From Psychroserpens algicola (lineage in GTDB: Bacteria; Bacteroidota; Bacteroidia; Flavobacteriales; Flavobacteriaceae), in NCBI RefSeq assembly GCF_014526325.1, contig NZ_JACNMJ010000003.1, forward strand, positions 186,001-250,000: DNA of 64,000 nucleotides, written 5' to 3'. This document shows positions 1 through 9,015 of the stretch, one piece after another. The position numbers and the translations under genes were made by a program. Within the stretch, counting starts at the first letter, position 1; every line of letters begins with the position of its first letter. The notes beneath the pieces were generated by a model that was not told the DNA's origin, searched no databases, and saw only the letters and a list, made by a program, of their open reading frames with translations.

Positions 1-1
1 A

Positions 2-478
2 ACAGGAACAAAAATTCTAGATACTCGAAAAACGACACCAGGAATTAGAGCTCTCGAAAAATGGGCTGTAAAGATTGGTGGAGGCGAGAATCATAGATTC
101 GCATTATACGATATGATTATGCTTAAAGATAATCATATTGATTTTTCTGGAGGCATCACAAAAGCAATCAATACAACCAAACAGTATTTAAAAGATACCA
201 ATCGCGATTTAAAAATTATTGTCGAAGCGAGAAATCTTGATGAAATTAAAGAAATTCTCGAAACAGAAGGCGTGTATCGTATTTTAATTGATAACTTTAA
301 TTATGAAGATACCAGAACTGCTGTTGCATTAATTGGCGACCAGTGCTTAACCGAATCTTCAGGAGGAATTAATGAAAAAACAATTAGGAAGTATGCCGAA
401 TGTGGTGTGGATTATATTTCTTCTGGAGCATTAACACATTCTGTATATAATTTAGATTTAAGCTTAAAAGCTGTTTAA
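2..478 (+). CDS. nadC: nicotinate-nucleotide pyrophosphorylase (carboxylating), 3' part
   Basis: Quinolinate phosphoribosyltransferase of de novo NAD synthesis: quinolinate plus PRPP gives nicotinate mononucleotide, CO2 and pyrophosphate. The gene enters from the left edge; the frame is open from base 2, upstream of the first in-frame ATG at 113. The visible part holds hallmark motifs of the family: DTRKTTPG, then KIGGGENHR, MLKDNHI, and EARNLDE, a late SSGGI and the YISSGALTHS end. About 158 residues are visible of a usual ~285, so the N-terminal domain lies outside. The stop codon overlaps the next ATG by one base (TAATG), so it is probably translationally coupled to the YihY gene. Identification is secure from the motifs. 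Confidence 0.95.
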   Translation, partial: TGTKILDTRKTTPGIRALEKWAVKIGGGENHRFALYDMIMLKDNHIDFSGGITKAINTTKQYLKDTNRDLKIIVEARNLDEIKEILETEGVYRILIDNFNYEDTRTAVALIGDQCLTESSGGINEKTIRKYAECGVDYISSGALTHSVYNLDLSLKAV

Positions 479-1434
479 TGTCAAAATCCTTAAAAGAGAT
501 ACTAAGTGGGATTCCTATTGTTAATCGAATTGTAGATTTACTTAGGAAATTAAAACTTCCCGGACTCGAAGGTTTGTCATTTTATGATTTACTCGAATTG
601 TATGCTATAGGCATTTTCAAAGGAGCTCTAACAGCCAGAGCGAGTGCCATTGCTTTTAGTTTTTTTACAGCGATATTTCCGTTTTTACTATTTGTTTTAA
701 TCGTCATTCCATATATCCCAATCGAAGGTTTTAGAACAGAGTTTTTAGCATTTTTAGATTCCTTTCTTCCGCCTCAAACATCTGATTTTTTCTTTACAAA
801 TATTTTTGATAATATCGAAAGTACAGAACGAGGTGGTCTTTTATCATCAGTGCTTTTAGTGTCTGTGTTTCTAATGGCTAATGGTGTAAATGCTGTGTTT
901 TCAGGGTTTGAGAATTCTTACCATCAGGAACTGACTAGAAATGTATTTAAGCAATATCTCTATGCGCTGGGTGTTGCATTGATTTTGGCCTTATTATTAA
1001 TTCTTACTGTTGCGGTTTTTGGATATTTTCAAATTTATGTCATACAACCTTTATATGAACAGTTTGAAAATTTAGAGTACGCATCTAAAGATGCCAATCT
1101 ATTTTGGGTGGTTTTTGCTAAATATCTGTTTTTTGTGTTAATGGTTTACTTGGCTACAGCAACCTTGTATTACTTCGGGACAAAGGAAGGAAAGTCTTCA
1201 AAGTTTTTCTCTATTGGCGCTTTGTTTACCACCTTGTTAATTATTTTAACTTCTTATTTATTCGGTATTTATATTGAAAATTTCTCACAATATAATAAGC
1301 TCTATGGTTCTATTGGAGCCTTATTGATTTTACTATTTTATCTATGGCTTAATGCTAATATTTTATTACTTGGATATGAACTAAATGCCACAATTAGACG
1401 TTTAAAGAAAAAAGGAACTGAGGATGAAGAATAA
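478..1434 (+). CDS. YihY/virulence factor BrkB family membrane protein
   Basis: 318-residue integral membrane protein of the YihY/BrkB family (once misnamed ribonuclease BN). Visible features: the family segment with TARASAIAFSFFTAIFPFLLF near residues 50-75 and six hydrophobic segments, ending with the GSIGALLILLFYLWLNANILLLGYELNA region near 275-305 that is typical of the C-terminal helix. The molecular function of the family is not established. The start codon overlaps the nadC stop (TAATG), and the C-terminus overlaps the following DUF2147 gene by 11 bases, so the three genes form one coupled unit. No catalytic residues can be pointed to. Confidence 0.88.
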   Translation: MSKSLKEILSGIPIVNRIVDLLRKLKLPGLEGLSFYDLLELYAIGIFKGALTARASAIAFSFFTAIFPFLLFVLIVIPYIPIEGFRTEFLAFLDSFLPPQTSDFFFTNIFDNIESTERGGLLSSVLLVSVFLMANGVNAVFSGFENSYHQELTRNVFKQYLYALGVALILALLLILTVAVFGYFQIYVIQPLYEQFENLEYASKDANLFWVVFAKYLFFVLMVYLATATLYYFGTKEGKSSKFFSIGALFTTLLIILTSYLFGIYIENFSQYNKLYGSIGALLILLFYLWLNANILLLGYELNATIRRLKKKGTEDEE

Positions 1435-1852
1435 ATATTGGTTACTCATAGTGGTGCTTTTAATGAGTTTGTCAATAAACTCCCAGAGTATTTTAGGACA
1501 ATGGAAAACAGTAGATGATAAAACTGGCGAAGAGAAATCTATTGTAGAAATCTATATGAAAAACGGGAAAGTCTATGGTAAAATCGTAGATATATTCGAT
1601 CCCGAAAAAAGAGATTTGCCTTGTCAGTTTTGCGAAGGAGCCGACTATAATCAACCTATTCTGGGCTTAAATATCATTAAAGAGATGACCAAGTCTGGAA
1701 ATGCATATAAAAACGGAACCATAACCAATCCTGAAGATGGTAAAGTTTATGATTGCCGACTTAAGTTAGATGAGGATGATGTTAACAAACTTCAGGTAAG
1801 AGGCTATGTTGCCTTTTTCTACAGAACGCAATACTGGATTAGAGTCAACTAA
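1424..1852 (+). CDS. exported DUF2147 family protein
   Basis: 142 residues with an N-terminal signal peptide (about 1-20, ending near INSQS), followed by a DUF2147 domain: the opening GQWKTVDDKTGE, the IVEIYMKNGKVYGKI strand region, a CQFC motif near residues 65-68, and the ending YWIRV. DUF2147 proteins are small envelope beta-barrel-like proteins of unknown function found in Bacteroidota and Proteobacteria. The gene overlaps the YihY gene at its start. Its stop overlaps by 4 bases the stop of the convergent LytTR gene, so no intergenic space exists at that junction. Family assignment is good, function unknown. Confidence 0.85.
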   Translation: MKNKYWLLIVVLLMSLSINSQSILGQWKTVDDKTGEEKSIVEIYMKNGKVYGKIVDIFDPEKRDLPCQFCEGADYNQPILGLNIIKEMTKSGNAYKNGTITNPEDGKVYDCRLKLDEDDVNKLQVRGYVAFFYRTQYWIRVN

Positions 1853-2583
1853 TTAAAATGTCTTAAGAAGTCTTCTTTTTTACGTACGGAAATAGGCACT
1901 TTCGAGTTATTAGTCATCACCACATAACTCTGCTTTCCTTTATAATATTTTTGGACGTGATTGATATTAATCAAATGCGACTTATGTGTCTTAAAAAAGG
2001 TGGTGTCATCCAATAGGTCTTCATAATATTTAATAGGCTTTGAAACTACAATCTTTTTATTTTTAGTGTAAATATGAGTAATACTAGTATCGGCTTCTAG
2101 GTGAACAATATCTCCAACTTTAAGTGTTTCAAACCCTGTTAATGAAGGTATGGTTATAATTTTTGCCTGATTGGGTTTAAGATTGTTAAACAGATTTTGA
2201 ATTTGGTGTTCAATGGATTGTTGTGAGAGTTCCGTTTTTAAACGTTCTATCGAATTACTAAAATCATCACTATCTATTGGTTTCAATAAATAGTCAAAAG
2301 CACTAAATTTAAAGGCCTTAATTGCAAAATTGTCAAAGGCTGTGGTGAAAATAATCTTGAAATTGATAGTGTCTAAACCTTTTAAAAAATCAAAACCAGT
2401 CTTTTCATGAATTTTTATATCTAGAAACACGAGATCAGGTTGTAGCTTTGGAACCACCTCTAGAGCTTCTTCAACAGTAGTACAGGTTGCAATAATATCA
2501 AAAGTGTTCGGTTGCCTATTTATTAAATCCAATAAGCGTGTGATGCAATGTTGTTCATCATCAATAAGTATCGTTTTTATCAT
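1849..2583 (-). CDS. LytTR-family response regulator
   Basis: 244-residue response regulator: an N-terminal receiver domain (about 1-115) with acidic pocket residues D8-D9, phospho-acceptor D55 in LVFLDIKI, T85 region FTTAFD and K106 (LLKPI), then a LytTR DNA-binding domain (about 140-240) with the typical FFKTHKSHLININHV segment. LytTR domains bind tandem direct 9-bp repeats about one turn apart in their spacer. It abuts the sensor kinase gene upstream: the kinase stop is immediately followed by this ATG, so the two make a classic LytS/LytT-like pair. Targets are unknown; tandem 9-bp repeats upstream of the two T9SS genes of this window are one speculative candidate. Confidence 0.93.
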   Translation of the reverse strand: MIKTILIDDEQHCITRLLDLINRQPNTFDIIATCTTVEEALEVVPKLQPDLVFLDIKIHEKTGFDFLKGLDTINFKIIFTTAFDNFAIKAFKFSAFDYLLKPIDSDDFSNSIERLKTELSQQSIEHQIQNLFNNLKPNQAKIITIPSLTGFETLKVGDIVHLEADTSITHIYTKNKKIVVSKPIKYYEDLLDDTTFFKTHKSHLININHVQKYYKGKQSYVVMTNNSKVPISVRKKEDFLRHFN

Positions 2584-4365
2584 CTAGTAAGCAAATTGTA
2601 TAGGTAGCGAAACTTCAACTCTGGTGCCTTTAGCCTTATCAATAATTTTAAGGTCTCCATTAGTGTTTTTTAGTTTATTAATAATGTCAATTCTACTTTT
2701 AGTTATAGCAATTCCCATAGATGTATTACTAGTATTCGATGTTGCTGATTCTGAATTTTGACGTCCAACACCATTGTCATCGACACTACATACAATCATA
2801 TTGTTTTGGTCTTTAAAACTAATAATAATTTGTCCTTTTTCGGTGTTTTTATTTAAGCCATGAATAATACTGTTTTCTAAAAAAGGTTGAAGTATCATTG
2901 GCGGAATCAAAATATTATCGACATCTAAAGTGTCATCAACTTCAATGCAATAATCAAATCTATTCTCAAAACGTTTACGCTCTATATCTAAATAGGTTTT
3001 TAAAAGCGAAATATCTTCAGAAAGTAGAATTTCACTTTTTTCAGAATTTTCTAAAGTTAGACGCATCAGTTTAGCAAATTTGCCCAAGTAGTCACTTGCA
3101 GATTGTGTATCATTTTTTAAAATATAGTCGCCTATCGAATTTAGCGAATTAAATATAAAATGCGGATTCATTTGCGACCTGAGTGCTTTAAGTTCTGTAT
3201 CTGAAACCTTAGCATTAAATTCGGCTTCTTTGGTTTTAGTTACGGCTTCTTGCTTTCTTCTGTATAGTATAAATCCAATTAAAGAAGCAGCTATAAGTCC
3301 GCTACCTCCAATAATTGAAGCATTTTTTATAGATTTTTGACGCGCTATTTCAACCTGAGCTATGGCGCGATCTTTATCTGCCTCGTACTGAATTTCCTTT
3401 CTCGAAATTTCTAATTTCCTGTCAGCATTAATCACGCTATCTTTTATAATGATATGTTCTTTATAATGGCTTAAAGCATTTTTGTAATCGCCTTTACGTT
3501 CATATACATGAGCAAGAGTTTCTAGTGCGCTATTTTTTGTAGCCAAACTGTTTAAGGCTTCATTGAGCTTTAAGCTATTGGTAGCGTAATATTCGGCTTT
3601 TTCAATATTGTCATTTTTTAAATACACTTCGGCAGCATTAACATAAGCAGAAACTCTCAGCATCTCAAGATTGTTTTCTTCAACAAGTGCTAAGCTTTCA
3701 GTAGTGTTTTTTAAGCCTTCATTTAAATATCCTGCAGTGCTTTGCACAAGTCCTAAATTGCTTTTAATATTAGCAATATGCATGATATTATTACTTTTTT
3801 CTGCTTCAAAAATAGCGTCCTTATAGTAATAGATCGAGGAGTCTAATTGTTTTTTATGGCCATAAATATTGCCAATATTAAAAAGGGTGTTGGTTCTATA
3901 ATCTGGATATTCTAATAGTGTTTTAAAGGTTTTTAGAGACTTGTCATATTCTTGTTGCTCATAATTAATAAGTCCAATATTTGTAAGCACACCAACGGCA
4001 TATTTTTTTAGCGTAGGTTCATTTTCAATAATCGCATAACTTTCCTGATAATAATCTAAAGCGTCTAATGGATCTGACAGAAAATAATGTTGAATAATCC
4101 CTAAACTATTATATGATAATGCAATGCCTTTAGCGTATTTGAGACGTTTTGAAATTTCTAAAGTTTTACGATTATAATCCGTCCAGGTTGTGTCTGATGG
4201 AGTCAGAAACATTTTTTTTGCAACATAAGAGATCCTTAAATTAACGTATGTGGTGTCTTCAGATTTATGATTTTTAATCACTCTGTCGAGGGAATCTATG
4301 ACTGCATTTTGAGAAAAACAAAAAAGCGAAGTCATGAAAAAGATGATTGGTAAAACTCTTTTCAT
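2584..4365 (-). CDS. TPR-repeat sensor histidine kinase (LytS/His_kinase type)
   Basis: 593 residues from the chosen ATG at 4365, which gives a signal peptide (MKRVLPIIFFMTSLFCFSQ); an upstream in-frame ATG at 4404 would add 13 residues that disrupt it. Order: signal peptide, periplasmic tetratricopeptide repeats (about 50-310), a short coiled coil, one membrane helix (near 350-370), then a His_kinase (PF06580) domain with the phospho-acceptor motif LRSQMNPHFIFNSLNS near residue 395, and an HATPase domain with PPMILQPFLENSIIHG and DDNGVG. This architecture is very common in Flavobacteria. It ends directly before the LytTR regulator and is presumably its partner. The stimulus cannot be inferred. 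Confidence 0.92.
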   Translation of the reverse strand: MKRVLPIIFFMTSLFCFSQNAVIDSLDRVIKNHKSEDTTYVNLRISYVAKKMFLTPSDTTWTDYNRKTLEISKRLKYAKGIALSYNSLGIIQHYFLSDPLDALDYYQESYAIIENEPTLKKYAVGVLTNIGLINYEQQEYDKSLKTFKTLLEYPDYRTNTLFNIGNIYGHKKQLDSSIYYYKDAIFEAEKSNNIMHIANIKSNLGLVQSTAGYLNEGLKNTTESLALVEENNLEMLRVSAYVNAAEVYLKNDNIEKAEYYATNSLKLNEALNSLATKNSALETLAHVYERKGDYKNALSHYKEHIIIKDSVINADRKLEISRKEIQYEADKDRAIAQVEIARQKSIKNASIIGGSGLIAASLIGFILYRRKQEAVTKTKEAEFNAKVSDTELKALRSQMNPHFIFNSLNSIGDYILKNDTQSASDYLGKFAKLMRLTLENSEKSEILLSEDISLLKTYLDIERKRFENRFDYCIEVDDTLDVDNILIPPMILQPFLENSIIHGLNKNTEKGQIIISFKDQNNMIVCSVDDNGVGRQNSESATSNTSNTSMGIAITKSRIDIINKLKNTNGDLKIIDKAKGTRVEVSLPIQFAY

Positions 4366-4530
4366 ATAAGACCTTAATAAAAAATAGCTGTATAAAAGTA
4401 GCAATTAAATGTCATAAATAGACTACAAGTGCTACGTTAATATGTTCAATGTCAACGATAATAAGTTTTCTGTGGTTTTTTTCTTAAGTAAAGGGTTTCT
4501 TTAAGTTTTTAACCTTGAAACTTGTGTCTT

Positions 4531-5064
4531 ATGAAAACGAAAATTTATGTATTAAAAATTGTATTACTGGCTTTATGTGTAATTGGTTGTTCAAGCGACG
4601 ATGATGGTAATTCAGGAAGTGGCGATATTTTTGGAAACATTCAATTATCAGGAACCGATACGTCTACTGTTGGTAGTGTACTGGTTGTTGGTAATATTGA
4701 TGAAAGTGCGCTTTCAACAACTGGAACGACAAGTTCAGTTGTACTATTTGATGAAAACACGAGTATAGTAGGCGGTGAATTGGTATCAACCGATTTCACT
4801 AATGGCTTTGTTATAGTAGCTGCACAGTTTGATAGCGATGATAATGCCGAAGTTGAAACTGCCATTTCAATGACTATTGTTAAAAATAGTGAAGAGTTTA
4901 GTTACGTCTGTACTAATCCTCCATCTTCTGGTGGCGATAATACCGATTGTGGTACAGGTTTTAGTGTAGATAAAATAGCAAAGAAAATAGTATTTGATAA
5001 TACTACGGTTATAAATGTAGATTCTGGCGCTATACTAACCATGGATGGAATTATTAACTATTAA
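4531..5064 (+). CDS. putative lipoprotein of unknown function
   Basis: 177 residues from the ATG at 4531. The N-terminus is a lipoprotein signal peptide with lipobox VIGC (Cys about residue 20) followed by SSDDDGNSGSG, an acidic Asp-rich stretch after the lipidated Cys; such +2/+3 signals are associated with surface export of lipoproteins in Bacteroidota. The remainder is Ser/Thr/Val rich and probably beta-structured, with one Cys pair (YVCTNPP and DNTDCG). No domain was recognised. It heads a run of three exported proteins on the + strand with short spacing (10 and 22 bp), suggesting one transcript that ends at the terminator near 6444. Confidence 0.7.
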   Translation: MKTKIYVLKIVLLALCVIGCSSDDDGNSGSGDIFGNIQLSGTDTSTVGSVLVVGNIDESALSTTGTTSSVVLFDENTSIVGGELVSTDFTNGFVIVAAQFDSDDNAEVETAISMTIVKNSEEFSYVCTNPPSSGGDNTDCGTGFSVDKIAKKIVFDNTTVINVDSGAILTMDGIINY

Positions 5065-5074
5065 TTTGAACCTG

Positions 5075-5518
5075 ATGAAAATAAGTTATTGTATACAACA
5101 GCGATTGTCTCTATTTATACTGATTGGTTTTTTTATTCCTCTTAGTGGTTATGCCCAACCCAAACGATTAAAACCACCAAAGAGACCCTCTAAAATTCAA
5201 AGTGTAGATCGCTTTGTCGATAATGCTTTTGAACTGTATCATAATGTGTTTGTATATGACAGTTTAACGCAAATGGGTGTGGAGGTACCTACGGAAATTG
5301 AAGATGCTCTGGTTGAACGGGCTGAAAGAGATATTGATAGTCTATGGCAGGTTTTGCCAACAATTGTGGATGATATGTCTAGCGGAAATGCTAATATCAT
5401 GAAAAAAGGAAAGGCTACAATAAATCTGAATAAATCAAAAAAAGCTTTGAAATACTGTATGCAAACCGTGAAGGCTTATTTTATTGGCTCTAAGGACGAT
5501 GAGGAAGATAATGAGTAA
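5075..5518 (+). CDS. exported protein of unknown function
   Basis: 147 residues from the ATG at 5075, chosen because it begins a clean signal peptide (MKISYCIQQRLSLF through PLSGYAQ); the longer reading from 5045 starts inside the preceding gene. After cleavage the protein is basic (RLKPPKRPSK) and then mostly helical, with a very acidic end (DDEEDNE). No family was recognised. It lies 10 bases after the lipoprotein gene and 22 bases before the TPR protein, so a shared transcript is likely. Function unknown. Confidence 0.68.
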   Translation: MKISYCIQQRLSLFILIGFFIPLSGYAQPKRLKPPKRPSKIQSVDRFVDNAFELYHNVFVYDSLTQMGVEVPTEIEDALVERAERDIDSLWQVLPTIVDDMSSGNANIMKKGKATINLNKSKKALKYCMQTVKAYFIGSKDDEEDNE

Positions 5519-5540
5519 TCGTTTTTAAAATTTTAAAAAA

Positions 5541-6425
5541 ATGAAAAATATCAGCATCATAACAACTTTGATAATTAGTATACATATCAGTTATAGTCAG
5601 GCTTATAAAACAGCTTTTAGAGCAGAGATGTGTGATTGTCTCACCACTGAAAGTTTAAAAAGGCCGCTTTCAGAAAATACTTATAAAACATGCTTTAGAG
5701 AAACCTTGCCTAAATTTGCTAATCAAATAGATGCGTTAATCATTGAAGAAGATCTTAATCAAAAATACCTATTAGGACAAATTGCCAGGCGAGATTTGAT
5801 TGTTGAAATACAACCAGAATTGGTATATACGTGTACAACATATTTTGAGTATTTAGAACGTGGAAAACTAAGTAAAAAACTCATAGCTCAAGAATCTATA
5901 AATGAGAGTGCTTTGGAAGCTCAAAATCAATATGTAGCAATGTCTCCGAATGCTTATGCATATTTTTCTAGAGCACAACTGCATTATAATCTTGGGAATT
6001 TGGCGGAGTCTGAAGCCGATATCAGAAAAAGCCTAGAGGTAAATCCTAATAGTGATAATCCAAAATCGACACGAAACGAATTACTTTTACTCGCTTTGAT
6101 CTATGAAGAAAATCAGCAGTATGAAAAAGCCATAGCGATATACGATCAGGTTTATATGGGAGTTTATGACTCTGGAACTGCTATTCTACGAGCGTTAGCC
6201 GATAAAAAAAATGGTGGAACGATTTCTAATATACCTAAGTTCAGTGAAGATAAATTATCATCAGTCAATTCGAACTCTAGAAGAAATGGACGAGCGGCTA
6301 GATCAGGTAAAAATAAGGAAGCGGGACAGCAAAATGCTAAGGCTAAAGCCAGAAATGAAAAGAATCGTAGCAAAAAAAAGTCTGACACATCAGCTCTCAA
6401 AAAATTATTTAAAATCGATAATTGA
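5541..6425 (+). CDS. exported TPR-containing protein of unknown function
   Basis: 294 residues: signal peptide (1-19, ending SYSQ), an N-terminal region with three Cys (EMCDCLTTES, KTCFRETL), then two to three tetratricopeptide-like repeats (about 125-220, with SPNAYAYFSRAQLHYNLGN and YEKAIAIYDQVY). The last 60 residues are highly basic and low complexity (SRRNGRAARSGKNKEAGQ, KSRKKK-like), likely disordered. The first part resembles cysteine-containing exported proteins common in flavobacteria, but I do not recognise a named family. It is the last gene of the trio and is followed by a strong terminator hairpin at 6444-6475. Confidence 0.72.
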   Translation: MKNISIITTLIISIHISYSQAYKTAFRAEMCDCLTTESLKRPLSENTYKTCFRETLPKFANQIDALIIEEDLNQKYLLGQIARRDLIVEIQPELVYTCTTYFEYLERGKLSKKLIAQESINESALEAQNQYVAMSPNAYAYFSRAQLHYNLGNLAESEADIRKSLEVNPNSDNPKSTRNELLLLALIYEENQQYEKAIAIYDQVYMGVYDSGTAILRALADKKNGGTISNIPKFSEDKLSSVNSNSRRNGRAARSGKNKEAGQQNAKAKARNEKNRSKKKSDTSALKKLFKIDN

Positions 6426-6443
6426 TGCTACAAAATAGCTTGT

Positions 6444-6475
6444 AAAAAACCATCACTCTCTACGATGGTTTTTTT
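6444..6475 (+). terminator. Rho-independent terminator after the TPR protein
   Basis: Perfect 11-bp stem (AAAAAACCATC, 6444-6454, pairing with 6464-6474), a 9-base loop and a T run. It sits 18 bases after the stop of the TPR gene and just before priA, so it closes the three-gene unit. Confidence 0.85.
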
Positions 6476-6499
6476 GTGTAAACCTATTACCTTTGGCAT

Positions 6500-8953
6500 G
6501 TGGATTACTTCATTAATGTCATATTACCAATTCCCTTAGAAAAGAGCTTTACGTATGCTATTACAAAAGCAGAAGCCGATTTTTTGAAGCCTGGTATTCG
6601 TGTGTCTGTTCCCTTCGGAAAATCAAAAATTTATACCGCGTTAGTCATCGAAATTCACACCAATGCTCCTTTAGTTTACGAAGCAAAAGAGATTCACCAA
6701 ATACTCGATGAAGTTCCAATTGTGACAACTGAGCAACTAAAACATTGGACTTGGATTTCTAACTATTATATGTGTACCCTGGGAGAGGTGATGCGTGCTG
6801 CTTTGCCAAGTGCTTTTATTTTAGAAAGCGAAACTGTAATTAGTAAAAATGATGAGGTCAGACTTAATGATGAGGACTTAAAAGATGATGAGTTTATTGT
6901 TTACGAAGCCTTACACCATCAGTCTTCGTTAAAAATTCAGGATTTAATGGCAATTCTTGATAAGAAAAATGTATTGCCAGTTATTAAGCGCTTGTTAGAA
7001 AAAAATGTAATTTCAGTTCAAGAAGAAATCTATGAAAAGTATAAACCTAAGTTAGTCCGTTATGTCAAGTTAGGTGCTAATTACTCCTCAGAAAAGTCGC
7101 TGCAAAACTTAATGGAAGATTTAAGCCGTGCGCCAAAACAGAGAGATGTGGTTATGACATTATTTTCTGTTTCTGCGCAAACTAAAAAACCTGTCAAGGT
7201 ATCTGATTTATCTCTGGAAAGTGGTGCGTCATCATCGATTATAAAAACATTAATTGATAAAAGTATTCTTGAAGAATATCATATTCAAACCGATAGAGTT
7301 CAATATGATGGAGGCGATAATGAAGCTTCAAAACATTTAAACGAACACCAAAAGAAAGCTTTAAGTAATATTAGTGAATCTTTTGAAAATCAAAATATTA
7401 CATTATTGCATGGTGTGACATCTTCAGGTAAAACTGAAGTTTATGTTAAGCTCATCGAAGCTCAGCTTGACGCCAATAAACAAGTTTTATATTTATTACC
7501 TGAAATTGCATTAACAACGCAATTGGTCGAGCGTCTTCAAAATTATTTCGGAGAGAAAGTCGCGGTGTTTCACAGTAAGTATTCGTCTCATGAACGTGTT
7601 GAAGTGTGGAATAATGTCCTTCATAATGCACCAACAGCTCAAGTGATTTTAGGAGCCCGTTCATCAGTTTTGTTACCGTTTCAAAATCTAGGACTTATCA
7701 TCGTTGATGAAGAGCACGAATCATCTTATAAGCAGTTTGATCCAGCACCTAGATATCATGCTCGTGACACAGCAATAGTGTTGGCAAGTATTTTCAATAG
7801 TAAAACCCTTTTAGGGTCAGCTACTCCAAGTTTAGAAAGCTATTATAATGCCAAGCAAGGTAAGTACGGTTTAGTAGAATTAAATCATCGTTATAATAAT
7901 GTTCTTATGCCTGATATCGAACTGGTTGATATCAAGGACAAGCATAAACGAAAACGAATGCAAGGTCATTTTAGTGATCGTTTAATAGAGGAAATGACAG
8001 AAACCTTAAAGAATAACCATCAAATTATTCTGTTTCAAAATCGACGCGGTTTTTCTCCGATAGTTGAATGTCAAACTTGCGGACATTCGCCACAATGTCC
8101 TAATTGTGATGTGAGTTTAACTTTTCATCAATATAGAAATCAGTTGCGTTGCCATTATTGTGGCTATCATACAGTCATGCCTAAAACCTGTGATGCTTGT
8201 GGTAGTGTAGAACTAGATAGTAAAGGTTTTGGTACTGAGCAGGTAGAGCAGGAGGCAAAGTTGCTATTTCCTGATCATAATGTGGCTCGTATGGATTTAG
8301 ATACAACCCGAGGTAAGTACGGTTATGAGAAAATTATAACCGCTTTGGAGCAAGGTGAAATTGATATTTTAGTCGGAACGCAAATGCTGACCAAAGGTTT
8401 GGATTTTAGAAATGTAAAATTGGTTGGCATTATGAATGCTGATAATATGCTCAATTTTCCAGATTTCAGAGCGCATGAACGCAGTTATCAGTTAATGGCT
8501 CAGGTATCGGGTAGGGCAGGACGCACTGAAGAACGCGGAAAAGTGCTTATTCAAACCTATAATCCGTATCATAAAATACTTCAGCAAGTCTCAACAAATA
8601 ACTACCAGCAAATGTTTGAAGAGCAATTGGATGAGCGACATATTTATAAATATCCGCCAGTGTTTCGAATGATAAAAATTACGTTGAAGCATAAAGATTA
8701 CAATCGGGTAAATATTGGAGCCGACTGGTATGCGAGATCGCTTCGAACGGTTTTTGACGCCCATGTTTTAGGTCCGGAATATCCTCCAGTAGCTCGTATA
8801 CGTAATCAGTATTTAAAGCATATTTTGGTAAAGATTCCTCAAAAACAATCGCTATCAAAAACAAAAGAAGCTATTATTAAAATAAATAATAGCTTCTTGA
8901 GTGTAAAAGATTTTAGGGCAATAAGAGTAATTTTAAATGTCGATAATTACTAA
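6500..8953 (+). CDS. priA: primosomal protein N' (replication restart helicase PriA)
   Basis: 817-residue superfamily 2 helicase that recognises stalled forks and loads the replisome for restart. Order: N-terminal 3'-DNA-binding domain (VILPIPLEKSFTYAI), winged helix, helicase lobe 1 with Walker A GVTSSGKTE (about 305-313) and DEEH box (near 401), a zinc-binding insert with eight Cys (about 523-565: CQTCGH, CPNC, CHYC, CDAC), helicase lobe 2 (VGTQMLTKGLDF, QVSGRAGR) and C-terminal domain. A GTG at 6500 is the only start that keeps the conserved N-terminus; an ATG two bases earlier is out of frame. A 14-bp perfect inverted repeat lies inside the 3' end of the gene. Confidence 0.97.
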   Translation: MDYFINVILPIPLEKSFTYAITKAEADFLKPGIRVSVPFGKSKIYTALVIEIHTNAPLVYEAKEIHQILDEVPIVTTEQLKHWTWISNYYMCTLGEVMRAALPSAFILESETVISKNDEVRLNDEDLKDDEFIVYEALHHQSSLKIQDLMAILDKKNVLPVIKRLLEKNVISVQEEIYEKYKPKLVRYVKLGANYSSEKSLQNLMEDLSRAPKQRDVVMTLFSVSAQTKKPVKVSDLSLESGASSSIIKTLIDKSILEEYHIQTDRVQYDGGDNEASKHLNEHQKKALSNISESFENQNITLLHGVTSSGKTEVYVKLIEAQLDANKQVLYLLPEIALTTQLVERLQNYFGEKVAVFHSKYSSHERVEVWNNVLHNAPTAQVILGARSSVLLPFQNLGLIIVDEEHESSYKQFDPAPRYHARDTAIVLASIFNSKTLLGSATPSLESYYNAKQGKYGLVELNHRYNNVLMPDIELVDIKDKHKRKRMQGHFSDRLIEEMTETLKNNHQIILFQNRRGFSPIVECQTCGHSPQCPNCDVSLTFHQYRNQLRCHYCGYHTVMPKTCDACGSVELDSKGFGTEQVEQEAKLLFPDHNVARMDLDTTRGKYGYEKIITALEQGEIDILVGTQMLTKGLDFRNVKLVGIMNADNMLNFPDFRAHERSYQLMAQVSGRAGRTEERGKVLIQTYNPYHKILQQVSTNNYQQMFEEQLDERHIYKYPPVFRMIKITLKHKDYNRVNIGADWYARSLRTVFDAHVLGPEYPPVARIRNQYLKHILVKIPQKQSLSKTKEAIIKINNSFLSVKDFRAIRVILNVDNY

Positions 8954-9015
8954 GTTAAAGTCAATTGGTTAAATATTTAACGTTATATCTTCAAACGAAA
9001 TCGTCTTTATTGGCC

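Noticed and set aside
5045-5074. Upstream start of the exported 147-residue protein
   Set aside because: It lies inside the preceding gene and would bury the signal peptide.
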